Shown in pieces: positions 47,309 through 58,731 of a DNA stretch of 59,949 bases. This DNA comes from an uncultured Rickettsiales bacterium. Lineage in GTDB: Bacteria > Pseudomonadota > Alphaproteobacteria > Rickettsiales > UBA1997. Position numbers and translations under genes: made by a program. The stretch is taken from positions 1 through 59,949 of the forward strand of contig CAJQHK010000017.1 in assembly GCA_905478165.1 (NCBI GenBank), written 5' to 3'. Every line of letters starts with the position of its first letter. Within the stretch, counting starts at the first letter, position 1. The notes under the pieces were generated by a model, which was given only the letters and a program-made list of their open reading frames with translations, was not told where the DNA came from and did no database searches.

Positions 47309-48474
47309 TTTATAATTTCTTTAGCTATGTTTTGTTTACTATTTTTAGCAATTTTAGCAATAATTTTATTTTTATCAACTATAGTAACTTCATTTTTATT
47401 AGAGCCAAATAATTTACCACCCTTTATGTTATTGGCAATTACAAGATCACAATTTTTGCGATTTGCCTTATCTATTGCGTTTTGAATAATATTATTACTT
47501 TCTGCTGCGAACCCAACAACAATTTTTGGTCTATTTTGACTATTGCCAATTTTATCCAAGATATCTGTGTTTAACTCTAGTTCAATATTTTTTATATTTT
47601 GGTGTTTTTTAATTTTAATGTTGGAATAATTTTTTGGCTTAAAGTCTGAAATAGCCGCTGCTGAGATATATATATCGGTATCTTGAATATTTTGATTAAC
47701 TTCTTCTAACATTTGACTGGTGGAGCTGGTTCTAATGATATTTTTATTTGGCAGATTGATATTTTCTTTAATATTGGATGCTATTAGAGTTACGTTTCCT
47801 CCCATTTGGTGCATAATTTCAGCAATTGCAATACCTTGCTTTCCGGATGAGTGATTACCAATAAATCGAACCGGATCTATGGGTTCGAAAGTTGCTCCAG
47901 CGGTAATAATAATTTTCTTACCAGAAAATTTCTTACTATCAGTAAAGAAGCTTTGAATTTTTTCTATTATATCATCAATATCCGCCATCTTTCCAGATCC
48001 AAATTCGCCACAGGCTAAAACATCTTCTTGCGGGGAGATAATTTGCACATTATTATTAATCAATTTATCTAAATTGTTTTTAGTAATTTTGTTTTCCCAC
48101 ATCTGCACATTCATGGCGGGAGCTAGTAATATTTTTTTATTTGATGCTAAGACGGTTGCAGAGGCGAGGTCATCTGCTAGGCCATTTGATATTTTAGCAA
48201 TAAAATTAGCTGATGCTGGTGCAATTAATATTAAGTCATTATCTCTTGAAAGATTGATGTGATCCATCGAGTTTTTGTCATCTGGTTTAAATAGATCTTG
48301 TTTTACTGCATTACCTAAAATAGAAGATACTAAGAGAGGAGTAATAAATTTCTCTGATTCCTTTGTTAAGATAACATCAATTTTAAAATCTATTTTTCGT
48401 AATAATCTGATTAATTCTAGGGATTTGTAGCAAGCAATTGAGGCTGTAATAATTAAGAGAATTTTTTTTTGCAT
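47293..48474 (-). CDS. coaBC: Phosphopantothenoylcysteine decarboxylase / synthetase
   Basis: Bifunctional CoA enzyme. The N-terminal flavoprotein CoaC half has PAMNVQMWEN and ACGEFGSGKM with the catalytic Cys. The CoaB half begins about residue 188 with IITAGATFEPIDPVRFIGN and the HSSGKQG nucleotide loop. 393 residues. It overlaps rppH by 16 nt. Together with panC it covers part of pantothenate-to-CoA synthesis. Confidence 0.96.
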   Translation of the reverse strand: MQKKILLIITASIACYKSLELIRLLRKIDFKIDVILTKESEKFITPLLVSSILGNAVKQDLFKPDDKNSMDHINLSRDNDLILIAPASANFIAKISNGLADDLASATVLASNKKILLAPAMNVQMWENKITKNNLDKLINNNVQIISPQEDVLACGEFGSGKMADIDDIIEKIQSFFTDSKKFSGKKIIITAGATFEPIDPVRFIGNHSSGKQGIAIAEIMHQMGGNVTLIASNIKENINLPNKNIIRTSSTSQMLEEVNQNIQDTDIYISAAAISDFKPKNYSNIKIKKHQNIKNIELELNTDILDKIGNSQNRPKIVVGFAAESNNIIQNAIDKANRKNCDLVIANNIKGGKLFGSNKNEVTIVDKNKIIAKIAKNSKQNIAKEIIKWIKA

Positions 48475-48491
48475 TATTTATTAGAAAAATC

Positions 48492-48534
48492 TTTTTATTC
48501 CTAAATCATCAAAAGGGTCTGTCTGGAATAAAAA
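48492..48534 (-). terminator. Hairpin upstream of coaBC, after gatC
   Basis: TTTTTATTCC (48492-48501) pairs with GGAATAAAAA (48525-48534). On the minus strand the stem is followed by GATTTTTCT, a short T-run, which fits a terminator for the gatC transcript. The whole gatC-coaBC gap (48475-48720) is 246 bases and shows no gene. Confidence 0.45.
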
Positions 48535-48720
48535 TATCCATAGAGATTTTTTTATTCTTTTAAATTAGGAAGTTTAATTCACTTAAGATAAATGAGTGTC
48601 ACAAAGTTAAAAAATAGAACAATATCAGTGGAAATTTTAGATTCCAGTCAGCCCCTTAAAAAGACTTATGAAATTATAGTTATGATCCAATTATTTTTTA
48701 CAAATATTAGATAATATTTT

Positions 48721-49002
48721 TTATTTTATCATTTTTGGAACAGTATAATAGTCATATTTATTATCTGTAGCATTCGACATTAATTGTTCCGAGTCTTCAT
48801 TAGATTGCACAACATCCTCGAATAATGTTAGATTGTTAGAATGTACATTATTTAAGATTTCAACATTATCAGTATCTACATCTGACAAAGTGTCAACCCA
48901 GTCAATAATTTTTTTTAACTGGATAGATAAATCCTCTTCCTCTTCTTGTAAGATCTTTATTTTTGATAATTTTGCTATTTTTTTTATATTTATATCAGAC
49001 AT
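48721..49002 (-). CDS. gatC: Glutamyl-tRNA(Gln) amidotransferase subunit C
   Basis: Small stabilising subunit of GatCAB, which makes Gln-tRNA(Gln) and/or Asn-tRNA(Asn). IKKIAKLSKIKILQEEEEDL, IIDWVDTLSDVDTDNVE and the C-terminal YYTVPKMIK fit the family. 93 residues. gatA and gatB, usually immediately downstream, are absent here. Confidence 0.9.
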   Translation of the reverse strand: MSDINIKKIAKLSKIKILQEEEEDLSIQLKKIIDWVDTLSDVDTDNVEILNNVHSNNLTLFEDVVQSNEDSEQLMSNATDNKYDYYTVPKMIK

Positions 49003-49032
49003 ATTTAATTTATAGATAATTTTGAAGTAACT

Positions 49033-49380
49033 CTACCTTAAACCTCCAAAGACCGAATTCCATAAGGCAACATTTCCATCGACATACTCTTCTCTCATAC
49101 AATACCAGTAGCCATAATTCCAGGCATTTTTGTATGTAGGTGAGCTTGCCATCTTCCAGCCATCTTGTTTATTTGACTTGTAGAATATTTTATAAAATTG
49201 GTTAGATCCAGAGGATGCTCCACTTTCACAGCCATGATCCCATCCGAGTTTAAAATCTGGATCAGATTTTGCTAAATCCCCTTTAAAATGATCCGTTGTA
49301 TTCGGAAATCTAAATGCTTTTACACTACAAGACGTCAATAGGGGTAATATTATTATTAATATGGCTATTTTCGATAACAA
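49033..49380 (-). CDS. Small lipoprotein of unknown function
   Basis: Type-II signal peptide with lipobox LTSC (Cys18). The mature part of about 97 residues carries two aromatic/Gly blocks each containing one cysteine: LGWDHGCESGASSGSN and NAWNYGYWYCMREEY, which could form a disulfide. The sequence looks conserved and folded rather than random. It lies between gyrB (32 bases) and gatC (30 bases) on the same strand. I do not know its function; an outer-membrane or periplasmic location is likely. Confidence 0.75.
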   Translation of the reverse strand: MLSKIAILIIILPLLTSCSVKAFRFPNTTDHFKGDLAKSDPDFKLGWDHGCESGASSGSNQFYKIFYKSNKQDGWKMASSPTYKNAWNYGYWYCMREEYVDGNVALWNSVFGGLR

Positions 49381-49412
49381 TATCAGTTATTTAGTATTAT
49401 TTTACAGAACTC

Positions 49413-52131
<2,719 letters not shown>

Positions 52132-53250
52132 ATGCAACATCAATTAGACAAGGAAAGTGTTATAGGTAAAATAGCCAGATTAAATTGGTTCTTAATAGGT
52201 TCTATTGCCATTTTATCTTTAATTGGTCTGGCAATGTTATATTCTGCTGCTGGTGGTAATTACAAGGTGTGGATGTTAAGGCAGTTTATATATTTTTTAT
52301 TATTTTTTCCTGTAATGATATTAATTGCAATCACCGATATTAATTTTTGGTTTCGCCATATCTATAAGTTTTATTTATTAGGACTATTTCTTTTGTTGTT
52401 TGTTTACTTTTATGGGCATTATGCCATGGGTGCCACTAGGTGGTTTAGAATGGGCTTTATAACCATTCAGCCTTCTGAGATTATGAAAGTGTTTCTAGTA
52501 CTTTCTATAGCTAAATATTTTCATAATATTGAATCTGAAGATATTGAGCGGGTAAAATATATCATCACCCCCCTTGTTCTTATAATGTTTCCTGCTTATC
52601 TAGTATTCAAACAGCCTGATCTTGGTACTGCTTTAATTTTATTATTTGTAGGGTTTTTGATTTTATTTGTAGCTGGAGTTATGATGTGGAAATTTATTTT
52701 AACGGCGGTCATTGGTTTAATATCGACACCTATTTTGTGGTATTTTGTTTTGCGCAATTACCAGAAGGATAGAATTATAAATTTTTTTAATCCAAATAAC
52801 GACCCAATGGGTAGTGGTTACAATATTATTCAGTCGAAAATTGCTGTTGGATCAGGCGGTCTTTTTGGCAAGGGTTTTGTTAATGGGACCCAAACTCAGT
52901 TGGGATTTTTACCAGAAAAGCAGACGGATTTTATTTTTACTATCTTGTCTGAGGAGTTTGGTTTTGTTGGCTCTGTTTCTGTAATCCTTTTGTGCGCCTT
53001 AATTACTTTTATCTCAATTTTATTGGCTTCAAAAAGTTTAAATCAATATTCTAGATTAGTAATAGTCGGTATGAGTTCTATTTTCTTTTTTCATTCTTTT
53101 ATTAATATTGGAATGACTATTGGTCTACTTCCGGTTGTAGGAGCTCCATTACCTTTTATGTCTTACGGTGGGACAATAACTGCAACTATGCTGATAGGTT
53201 TTGGCTTTGTTTTAAACGTCTGCCTGTATCGGGATTCAGAATTAAAATAA
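52132..53250 (+). CDS. rodA: Rod-shape determining peptidoglycan polymerase RodA
   Basis: SEDS glycosyltransferase of the elongasome, ten hydrophobic segments. ATRWFRMGFITIQPSEIMK near 102-120, FKQPDLGTALI, and the RodA-type GFLPEKQTDFIF and GLLPVVGAPLPFMSYGGT are clear. 372 residues. RodA rather than FtsW is chosen from the FLPEKQTDFIF and KQPDLGTA blocks. Its usual partner PBP2 (mrdA) is not adjacent. Pilin-like genes follow after 191 bases. Confidence 0.93.
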   Translation: MQHQLDKESVIGKIARLNWFLIGSIAILSLIGLAMLYSAAGGNYKVWMLRQFIYFLLFFPVMILIAITDINFWFRHIYKFYLLGLFLLLFVYFYGHYAMGATRWFRMGFITIQPSEIMKVFLVLSIAKYFHNIESEDIERVKYIITPLVLIMFPAYLVFKQPDLGTALILLFVGFLILFVAGVMMWKFILTAVIGLISTPILWYFVLRNYQKDRIINFFNPNNDPMGSGYNIIQSKIAVGSGGLFGKGFVNGTQTQLGFLPEKQTDFIFTILSEEFGFVGSVSVILLCALITFISILLASKSLNQYSRLVIVGMSSIFFFHSFINIGMTIGLLPVVGAPLPFMSYGGTITATMLIGFGFVLNVCLYRDSELK

Positions 53251-53441
53251 ATTTTTTCTTGACTTTCTTAGGTGGCCGTAGATAATTTGAAGAATTAATA
53301 TTGGTTTGTGGCGCTTGTTAACTTTATCGATAAGTTTAGTTTTTACTGTTCAAGGTTTGTGGTTAAAACTAAAATTTATTAGGGGTTTTGCAGATGTTAC
53401 TCAATTTAAATATTTTCAAATAAATCAAAAGTAAAATAGCG

Positions 53442-54401
53442 ATGAAAAAGAACTATAAATTAGGTTTTTCTCTAATTGAAATCTCAGTTGTGGTATTAAT
53501 TATAGGGGTTTTAATTGCTGCAATTACTACAGGCACCGACCTTGTAAAAAAGTCTAAAGTAGCTTCTGCACGTAACTTATCTTCAAATTCCGCAATATAT
53601 GGGATGAGCGATCTTGTGTTATGGCTTGAATCTTCTTTACCAACAAGTTTTCCAGCTGAAGGTGAGGGTGAGAGCGTAAAATTGTGGTCAAATAACTCAC
53701 CTTTTTACAATATTGGCTCCGCTATTGCAGATGGCGATAATGAAACCCCTATGTATAAAAGATACGCTATTAATCACACTCCTTCTGTTAGGTTTTTTTG
53801 TGATGTAATAAATAATCTAGATGTATGTAAAAGATATTTAAACGTCCATAGTATCTCTAGTTTGTTGGAGGAAACTGATTTAACTATTTTTATTCTTGAA
53901 AACAGGGACGCCGGACATGGTGCTTTGGAAAGACGTATAATAAGCACATCTAATGGTGCCGATTCAATTAGTGGTCAGGGTTTAAACATTTATTATGGTA
54001 CAGATGATAAGTTGACAGTTAGTAACTCAGACGGCAATTCCGTCTCTTCTACTGACGTCACTCCTGGGCCATCTTTACATTATTTAACTTTGTTCAATGA
54101 TGATGATTTTATGGTTAATGGCAATACTATTTTGCGAAAAGGTTTTAATTATTATCACAACAAAAGACTTCCTGAGTCTGGCTCCATGCCAAGCGTTACT
54201 ACTGTTATAAAGAGTGATAGCGACGTCAGATTTGATACCAACTCTATGGGAAATATAATTAGGATTGGAGATTCTGTTAAATCCTATATTGGTAACCTTC
54301 CTGAAATAATAATTTTTAATAGAAAGTTGAGGCAAAAAGAAATGATAGATATTTTCAATTATTTTGAAGCAAAATATAATATAGTTTTAAGTGACTCTTA
54401 A
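53442..54401 (+). CDS. Pilin-like protein with LamG-like C-terminal domain (copy 1)
   Basis: The N-terminus is a class III (prepilin) signal: MKKNYKLG then FSLIEISVVVLIIGVLIAA, with cleavage expected after Gly8 and Glu at +5. The hydrophobic helix would anchor it or place it in a type IV/II-like filament. The rest, about 270 residues, has a beta-rich fold ending in YIGNLPEIIIFNRKLRQKE and a helix, which is the end pattern of concanavalin/LamG-3 lectin-like domains. 319 residues. A paralogue follows after 53 bases. No assembly ATPase or prepilin peptidase is in the window. The LamG assignment rests on the end motif and needs a profile search. Confidence 0.75.
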   Translation: MKKNYKLGFSLIEISVVVLIIGVLIAAITTGTDLVKKSKVASARNLSSNSAIYGMSDLVLWLESSLPTSFPAEGEGESVKLWSNNSPFYNIGSAIADGDNETPMYKRYAINHTPSVRFFCDVINNLDVCKRYLNVHSISSLLEETDLTIFILENRDAGHGALERRIISTSNGADSISGQGLNIYYGTDDKLTVSNSDGNSVSSTDVTPGPSLHYLTLFNDDDFMVNGNTILRKGFNYYHNKRLPESGSMPSVTTVIKSDSDVRFDTNSMGNIIRIGDSVKSYIGNLPEIIIFNRKLRQKEMIDIFNYFEAKYNIVLSDS

Positions 54402-54454
54402 TACTAATCGTAGTAAGTCAATACATCTTAATTTAATATCAACATTTTAAAATT

Positions 54455-55318
54455 ATGAAAAATAATTTCAGGTTAGGTTTTTCTCTTTTGGAGGTTTCAG
54501 TTGTTTTACTAATTATTGGCATTTTATTGGCCTCCGTTAGTGCTGGCAAGAGCATGATTAGAACTTCTAAAATAACTTCTTCTCAATCCTTGACTGCTAG
54601 TTCTCCAGTTTCTGCTGTAGAGGGTTTAGCCATTTGGTTAGAACCGGTATCGGTTGCCAGTTTATCACCAGATGACACTTACGATTCTCAAGGTATTGGT
54701 GGTGGCTGGCAAAATCTGAGTAATTATTTTGCGCCGACTAATTTTGACGTTACCGGCCCTGCTTATAATGAGTCTTCGATTAATGGATTACCTTCTGTTA
54801 CTTTTGATAGTAACGATATTGTTGATATTCAATCTTCCTTACAACATATAACTGGAACGAATTTTTCAATATTTATTGTTGAAGAGAGAAACAGTGATAC
54901 TGGAATTTTAATTAATTCTGACCATATGGTTGCCAAATATGCTACTAATTATTTTAAAATAGAAAAAGATGGTGTTCCGGTGGTTAATGTTGTTGATGTT
55001 CCTACTGGTCCGGCTATTAATTACATCTCTTTTGCTTCCTCTGCGACAGGATCCGCTCCTAAGGGTCTTACATATTATAGGAATAAAGGGGTGTTTTTTA
55101 ATTCTTCTAATGCTCAAGATATAACCGCGACCGACCTTAGTGCTGATTATGAAGGTATTTCTTCCTCAAATTATGCTACATTAGGAAGTGTTAGTGGAGG
55201 TTTTGTGGGAGACATTTCTGAGTTAATAGTATATAATAATTCCTTAACTATAGTTGAGCTTAATGAGATTCTTAATTATTTAAGTTCAAAATATAGAATA
55301 AATCTTGAAAGAGAGTAA
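54455..55318 (+). CDS. Pilin-like protein with LamG-like C-terminal domain (copy 2)
   Basis: Same architecture as the preceding gene: MKNNFRLG, cleavage site, then FSLLEVSVVLLIIGILLAS with Glu at +5. The ectodomain starts EGLAIWLEPVSVASLSPD, compare DLVLWLESSLPTSFPAE in copy 1, and ends FVGDISELIVYNNSLTIVE like copy 1. About 287 residues. Beyond the ends the two ectodomains have diverged strongly, so the duplication is old or under changing selection. Possibly two subunits of one surface structure or adhesin. mnmE starts 3 bases after. Confidence 0.75.
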   Translation: MKNNFRLGFSLLEVSVVLLIIGILLASVSAGKSMIRTSKITSSQSLTASSPVSAVEGLAIWLEPVSVASLSPDDTYDSQGIGGGWQNLSNYFAPTNFDVTGPAYNESSINGLPSVTFDSNDIVDIQSSLQHITGTNFSIFIVEERNSDTGILINSDHMVAKYATNYFKIEKDGVPVVNVVDVPTGPAINYISFASSATGSAPKGLTYYRNKGVFFNSSNAQDITATDLSADYEGISSSNYATLGSVSGGFVGDISELIVYNNSLTIVELNEILNYLSSKYRINLERE

Positions 55319-55321
55319 ATA

Positions 55322-56647
55322 TTGACTACGATATTTGCTAATTTAGGATATTCTTTACACACTAAATCCTCTCTAGTTCTTTTTAGGTTATCTGGACAGA
55401 ACTCCCTATCTTCATTAAAATTTTTTGGAATCAAGGTTGAGCTACAGAATCGTGTCTCAACTTTTTGCAACATTATTGATATTCAGAATGGCTCTATTAT
55501 AGATCAGGCTTTGATCACTTATTTTAGGTCTCCAAACAGTTACACAGGTCAGGATGTAATTGAAATTTCTTGTCACCCATCACTTTTTATTGTTAACAAA
55601 ATAACTGATATTCTTTTAAAGATAGAAGGATTTAGATATGCGAAGGAGGGGGAATTTACAAAATTAGCACTTTTAAATAATAAAATTGATTTAATTCAGG
55701 CTGAAGCTGTGTTAGATGTCATTAATTCTAAGACAAAATCTCAGCATAAGCAGGCCATGATGCAGCTAACGGGTGAACATAGTTCGGTCTACCAGGAGTG
55801 GAGACAAAGAATTGTCAATATTGTTGCTAATTTTGAGTCTGTAATTGATTTTCCGGATGAAGATCTTCCTGCCGAAGTTATTCGTAGTGCAGAGAAAGAG
55901 GTGAAATATTTAATTAGCAAAATATCTGGACAATTAAAAAATAACATTGGCCAAAAGATTAAAAGCGGTATCTCTATAGTTATTCTGGGAGATCCTAATG
56001 TTGGTAAGTCAACATTAATGAACTTTCTTAACCAGAAAGATATTTCTATTGTTTCTGATGTTGCCGGTACTACAAGAGACATAATTCAGTCGCATTTGGA
56101 TATTGCAGGATATGAAGTAGTTATATCAGATACTGCGGGAATTAGAGAGTCATTTAATCCTATTGAAATTGAGGGTATAAAAAGAGCTGTTAATAAGTCA
56201 AAAGAGGCTGATATTAAGATTATTATCCTGGATTCATCTAATTTAAACTCTAGTAATTTAGAGTTTTATGATAAAAATACTATTCTGATAATTAATAAGA
56301 TTGATTTAGGAAATCCTAAACTAAACTCTGAATTATCTAAAAAAGATCCGATTTTAATTTCTTTAGAGCAAAGTATTAATCTGGATCAAATTTTTATTAA
56401 AATAGAGGAAAAGATAAAAAATATTGTTGGTAACTTTAGTGATGAATCTTTAATTACTAACGGTAGACACAGAAACTCTTTAGAGCAAATTTTATATAAT
56501 CTACAACAAATTCTATTTTCTGAAAATATAGAAATTACAGCTGAAAAATTAAGACTAGTTGTTAATCATATTGGGCAAATTACAGGTGAGGTAGGAGTGG
56601 ATGATATTTTAGATGTAATATTTTCAAAATTTTGTATTGGTAAATAG
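55322..56647 (+). CDS. mnmE: tRNA modification GTPase MnmE
   Basis: With MnmG installs cmnm5 at U34 of several tRNAs. Starts at TTG 55322 (MTTIFANLGYSLHTKSS...). The N-terminal folate domain, helical domain with SKTKSQHKQAMMQLTG, G-domain motifs GDPNVGKST, DVAGTTRD, DTAG and NKID, and the invariant C-terminal FCIGK are all present. 441 residues. It follows the second pilin-like gene by 3 bases, so it may share their transcript. Confidence 0.96.
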   Translation: MTTIFANLGYSLHTKSSLVLFRLSGQNSLSSLKFFGIKVELQNRVSTFCNIIDIQNGSIIDQALITYFRSPNSYTGQDVIEISCHPSLFIVNKITDILLKIEGFRYAKEGEFTKLALLNNKIDLIQAEAVLDVINSKTKSQHKQAMMQLTGEHSSVYQEWRQRIVNIVANFESVIDFPDEDLPAEVIRSAEKEVKYLISKISGQLKNNIGQKIKSGISIVILGDPNVGKSTLMNFLNQKDISIVSDVAGTTRDIIQSHLDIAGYEVVISDTAGIRESFNPIEIEGIKRAVNKSKEADIKIIILDSSNLNSSNLEFYDKNTILIINKIDLGNPKLNSELSKKDPILISLEQSINLDQIFIKIEEKIKNIVGNFSDESLITNGRHRNSLEQILYNLQQILFSENIEITAEKLRLVVNHIGQITGEVGVDDILDVIFSKFCIGK

Positions 56648-56703
56648 TATTTATATCAGAATGCACAATATATTCTGATTAAACTGAGAACGTCCAATCT
56701 TCT

Positions 56704-56779
56704 GTGTCAATTTAAGCTAATTTAAAATAAGCGTCAGCTTATTTTAACTTAGTAAATTATTATTAATTTAAATTGACAC
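56704..56779 (+). repeat. Nested inverted repeat upstream of the IS256 remnant
   Basis: GTGTCAATTTA (56704-56714) pairs with TAAATTGACAC (56769-56779); inside, TAAAATAAGC (56723-56732) pairs with GCTTATTTTA (56737-56746) with a 4-nt loop. It ends 4 bases before the transposase reading begins and may derive from the IS left end plus its regulatory hairpin. Confidence 0.6.
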
Positions 56780-56783
56780 TTTT

Positions 56784-57366
56784 ATGACTCAAAAAATCAA
56801 TTATCAGATTCTTTCAAACGCTCTGCAATAGAAAAAATCTACCAAGGAAAGCCTTTAGCCGGGAAAAATAGCGTCTTTAGCGACATGATTAAAGAGATCC
56901 TTGAAGCAGCTTTAAGTGAAGAGTTAAGTCAACATTTAGATCAAGAGAAGAAAGGATCTGAGCAGGAGTTTAGTAATGATTTTGATAATCGTCGCAATAG
57001 CTACAATTCCAAAACTCTAAAAACTAGAGAATCAGCTTTTACCCTTGATGCTCCTCGTGATAGAAATGGCTTTTTTGAGTCAGAAATTATCAGAAAAGGT
57101 CAAACGGTTTTAACAGACGAGTTGGATAGTAAGATAATTGCTCTTTATGGTCTTGGAATGGGCTATCGAGACATCAACTCTCATATGGAAAAAATTTATG
57201 GAATAGAAATTTCTAAATCTAGTATTGCTGCCATCACAGATAAAATATTATCAAAAATAAAATAATGGCAAAATAGACCCTTAGATGAGATTTGTCCAAT
57301 AATATTTCTTGATGCTATACATTTTAAATGTAGCGAGAACAATGCTGTTGTAAGTAAAGCGTTTTA
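56784..57366 (+). pseudogene. Truncated IS256-family (Mutator-type) transposase
   Basis: The reading starts near ATG 56784, with a frameshift before 56806, then runs FKRSAIEKIYQGKPLAGKN and, from 56885, MIKEILEAALSEELSQHL. The IS256 landmarks follow in order: NRRNSYNSKTLKTRES, APRDRNGFFESEIIRKGQ, IIALYGLGMGYRDIN and YGIEISKSSIAAITDKI. An in-frame TAA at 57263-57265 replaces the usual continuation, after which WQNRPLDEICPIIFLDAIHF still reads through the first catalytic Asp region. Everything after about residue 190 is lost; the palindrome at 57364 begins exactly there. Confidence 0.88.
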
Positions 57367-57429
57367 TACCAATTCCCATCTTTAAAATCTGTCTTAACTT
57401 GTATATTTTAAAGATGGGAATTGGTATAA
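57364..57429. repeat. Perfect 25-bp palindromic repeat
   Basis: Two perfect arms of 25 bp, 57364-57388 and 57405-57429, with loop CTGTCTTAACTTGTAT. The left arm begins TTATACCAATTCCCATC and the right arm mirrors it. A diverged copy is at 34444-34520; half-sites are at 45594, around 44240 and elsewhere. It lies between the truncated IS256 and the end of pabB and may act as a terminator. Confidence 0.9.
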
Positions 57430-57441
57430 CTCGGTAAATCC

Positions 57442-58731
57442 TTATTTTATTTCTAACAATTCCATTATTCCTTTATTTTTATCTTTTGATTCTTGCAGCT
57501 CCTTCTCTGGGTCTGAATTGTAGGTAATTGCTCCGCCAGATTGAAACTCAAACTTATCTTCAAAAATAATTAATGTTCTGATAACTACCGATAGTTTACA
57601 GATATTCTTGTTTACTAATCCAATTGCACCAGCATAAACTCCTCTTTCCATCTTCTCTAATTCATCACAAACTTCTATAGATTTAATTTTGGGCGCGCCA
57701 GTCATTGATCCTGGTGGAAAGCAACCCTTTATAATATCAATTACATTTCTGTCAGGAAGTTTTTTACCTATTATTTCTGATACCATGTGATAAATTTTTT
57801 TAAAAGATAATATTTTAAATAAATTCTTAACTTCTACTGAGTTATTTTGACAATTCTTTGATAAATCATTACGGACTAAATCAACTATCATGAGGTTTTC
57901 AGCCCTTTCTTTATCGCTATTTTGTAAGTATTCCAAATTTTTTTGATCCTCCATTTTATTTTTCGATCTTGGGGAGGTGCCTTTAATTGGCGATGATTTT
58001 ACTTTATTATAATCAATATCTAAAAATAATTCAGGAGAAGAGGATATGATATGTAGGTCTTCAAATTTTAAGAACGAACTATAATTTCCAGGACTAATTT
58101 GCATCAATGATTTAAATATATCAAAATAATTTTTTCTTTCTTTTATTTTTCCAAAAAATTTACGAGTTAAGTTGGCTTGATAAACATCACCATTTTTAAT
58201 CCTATTTTGAATAGCGTTTATTTTTCTTAAGTATTCTTGGTCATTAAAGTTGCTATCTAAATTAATAATTCTTAATTTTTTTTGATCTAAATTAATATTT
58301 TTATCAATATTTTTTATAAAATTATGAAATTTATCTTTTAAATCTTCTGAAAATTTGCAAATAATTTCTTTTTTATCATGATTAAATTCTAAATTAAAAT
58401 GAAATGATGAAAAATATAATTTATCAATCTTGATATAATTTTTATTAATTTCCTTAAAACGTTCTATATTATTTTTTAGTTCATAAGATAGGTAGCCAAA
58501 ATATTTCTCTTCTTCATTATTTAGAATTTTTTTTTCAATTTCGCTAAAGTTATCTGACTTAATGAGTTCTTTAGTGTAAAACGACAAATATGATTTAGAG
58601 TTTTTATTTTCATGGTTAATTGCTGAATATAAGAAAACAAAATTATCGGAGAATTTTTTGTCATAAGATACGTTGTCGGCAACGATAATAGGGTTAATCC
58701 ACTTTATTTTTATTGTTATTATTTTATTCAT
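57442..58731 (-). CDS. pabB: Aminodeoxychorismate synthase component I
   Basis: Chorismate-binding enzyme for p-aminobenzoate (folate). The C-terminal chorismate domain shows YQANLTRKFF, SSSPELFLDI, SPIKGTSPR, DLVRNDLSKNC, HMVSEI, FPPGSMTGAPK and YAGAIGLV. The Lys in PIKGT is typical of PabB; anthranilate synthase has PIAGT. ATG 58731 overlaps the yggS stop by 8 nt and is preferred to ATG 58797, which would overlap 74 nt. About 430 residues. No pabA or pabC is adjacent. Confidence 0.9.
   Translation of the reverse strand: MNKIITIKIKWINPIIVADNVSYDKKFSDNFVFLYSAINHENKNSKSYLSFYTKELIKSDNFSEIEKKILNNEEEKYFGYLSYELKNNIERFKEINKNYIKIDKLYFSSFHFNLEFNHDKKEIICKFSEDLKDKFHNFIKNIDKNINLDQKKLRIINLDSNFNDQEYLRKINAIQNRIKNGDVYQANLTRKFFGKIKERKNYFDIFKSLMQISPGNYSSFLKFEDLHIISSSPELFLDIDYNKVKSSPIKGTSPRSKNKMEDQKNLEYLQNSDKERAENLMIVDLVRNDLSKNCQNNSVEVKNLFKILSFKKIYHMVSEIIGKKLPDRNVIDIIKGCFPPGSMTGAPKIKSIEVCDELEKMERGVYAGAIGLVNKNICKLSVVIRTLIIFEDKFEFQSGGAITYNSDPEKELQESKDKNKGIMELLEIK

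Noticed and set aside
52132-53250. FtsW rather than RodA
   Set aside because: FLPEKQTDFIF and KQPDLGTA favour RodA; the distinction still rests on motifs alone.
57442-58731. Anthranilate synthase component I (TrpE) as the identity of the chorismate enzyme
   Set aside because: The PIKGT motif with Lys is the PabB form, and no trp genes are adjacent.
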